From assembly GCA_015272215.1 (NCBI GenBank), contig JACYMD010000030.1, forward strand, positions 1 to 46,187: a stretch of 46,187 nucleotides of DNA, written 5' to 3'. Position numbers and translations under genes: made by a program. The DNA is from Rivularia sp. T60_A2020_040. GTDB taxonomy: Bacteria > Cyanobacteriota > Cyanobacteriia > Cyanobacteriales > Nostocaceae. The notes beneath the pieces are model-generated. The model was given only the letters and a program-made list of their open reading frames with translations, did not search any database and was not told where the DNA came from. The number at the start of each line of letters is the position of its first letter. Within the stretch, counting starts at the first letter, position 1. Below, piece by piece: positions 45,489 to 46,187 of the stretch.

Positions 45489-45944
45489 TTATTTGTATTA
45501 ATTATTTATTTGGTATGAGTAATTATTGCAGCTTGGTGAATAATTATAAAGTCGGATAAAATACCTTTTTCTTGAAGATTTTTGGCAGAGAATCAAAATT
45601 TTGTCACAAAAGGTTTCAATTTATTAAAAATATCTGCTAAATAAGTAGGCACAAATATTTTAATTATCGTTGTGTAACAGAATATTTATACTTACTTAAA
45701 GCCTTACCTCTAATCCCTTTTTATCACCAAATTTTTGAACGCTGAACTACTGAGATAGATTTTGATTAAAACCTTAACATCTTTCGTTTATTTTATCTAT
45801 ATCTACTTTTAAAATAGCATCGTTGTTTTTGTTTGACCTTCTGTTTAAAAACTTCGTATTATTACCCCTTGCACATCACGTAATGTCAGGTTCTAGAATT
45901 AATTCATAACCCTTTCTCTGGCAATTCACTCAAGAATAAAACCT
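45489..45944. other. Intergenic region upstream of the GNAT gene
   Basis: 456 bp of AT-rich sequence between divergent genes. No gene, RNA or repeat stands out; it should contain the promoters of the O-methyltransferase and GNAT genes. Confidence 0.5.
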
Positions 45945-46043
45945 ATGGACACCACAGTAAATATTCGACCTGCTAAGCTCGATGATACGGATGCCATCAT
46001 GAACTTGGCTGATGCAATTGGTTTGTTTGAAGGGGAAGAACTT
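45945..46043 (+). CDS. GNAT acetyltransferase, 5' exon, interrupted
   Basis: 33 codons: MDTTVNIRPAKLDDTDAIMN followed by LADAIGLFEGEEL, the typical beginning of a cyanobacterial GNAT N-acetyltransferase (IRPA...D...I). The frame then runs into GTGCGAT and stops at 46059-46061, too early for this family (about 150 residues). The GTGCG at 46044 is the 5' end expected of a group II intron, so the remaining exon should lie beyond the window. Confidence 0.72.
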
Positions 46044-46187
46044 GTGCGATTCGTTGCTTAGGGAATCACGGTAATCAGTCCGTACATACCTAAGCCAGTG
46101 AAACTTAAGGCGACTTAAGCACTGAACTCTTCTTACGATGTAGGTGAAAGTCCTACCCGCTAGATTCAAGCGTGACTCCTTATCTGC
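46044..46187 (+). mobile_element. Group II intron, 5' part (continues beyond window)
   Basis: Begins with GTGCG at 46044, the conserved group II 5' end. Then come domain I-like segments: ACCTAAGCCAGTGAAACTTA, AGGCGACTTAAGCACTGA and GTAGGTGAAAGTCCTACCC, all of which I recall from cyanobacterial introns. Only 144 nt are visible; the reverse transcriptase and 3' end are outside. Insertion is within the GNAT gene in the sense orientation, which would allow splicing. Confidence 0.75.

Noticed and set aside
45930-46169. 79-codon minus-strand open frame at the window end
   Set aside because: It is antisense to the GNAT exon and the intron and has no protein features.

Overview
The window looks like chromosomal DNA of a filamentous cyanobacterium, probably of the Nostocales. 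Three things suggest this. The base composition is AT-rich and scattered with HIP1 octamers (GCGATCGC). Tandem heptamer repeats fill many gaps. The gene content is typical of the group: ribonuclease J beside asd and dapA, divergent from tig-clpP-clpX; a caspase-like protein; Rpn and Uma2 family proteins; and a stand-alone protein with a Mo-nitrogenase C-terminal-like domain. The order level is an inference; no marker here fixes the genus.

Layout. 1-680: 3' end of a 23S rRNA gene, a complete 5S rRNA gene and a terminator. 0.8-5.5 kb: a membrane-anchored cyanobacterial protein, a TPR protein, nadA, a metallophosphoesterase and tRNA-Ser(UGA). 5.8-10.5 kb: a putative restriction endonuclease, a Dam-type adenine methylase and a helicase with an NERD-like N-terminus, resembling a defence block. 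10.9-17.0 kb: an accessory stretch with a methyltransferase-HIT fusion, an Rpn family protein, HicAB, a GxxExxY protein, ureC, an orphan MNT nucleotidyltransferase and a Uma2 protein. This stretch carries copies of a repeat built on CGCAAAG. 17.6-24.7 kb: hybrid kinase, aldehyde dehydrogenase, a sulfite-oxidase-like protein, rpmF, an exported protein, a pseudo-caspase and the Mo-nitrogenase-domain protein. 25.8-34.7 kb: rnj, dapA and asd on the minus strand, then tig-clpP-clpX on the plus strand. 34.8-39.8 kb: alpha/beta hydrolase, GntR regulator, a frameshifted dienelactone hydrolase, a ribosomal S1-like protein, and a divergent unknown/XRE pair. 39.9-42.3 kb: ureD-ureA-ureB-cupin on the minus strand. 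42.6-45.5 kb: three SAM methyltransferases. 45.9 kb to the end: a GNAT gene cut by what looks like the 5' end of a group II intron.

The most unusual structure is at 13.6-14.1 kb. A GxxExxY gene is bracketed almost exactly by a 20-bp inverted repeat with one mismatch. The same 42-bp repeat lies directly behind the stop codon of the Rpn gene 1.8 kb away. Because both proteins belong to PD-(D/E)XK-like nuclease families, I suggest a nuclease-plus-repeat arrangement comparable to RAYT/REP, as a hypothesis. Other notable points: ureC lies about 26 kb from ureDAB; the HIT domain lacks its central histidine; several stop codons lie inside dispersed repeats; and one methyltransferase paralogue carries an in-frame HIP1-type insertion.
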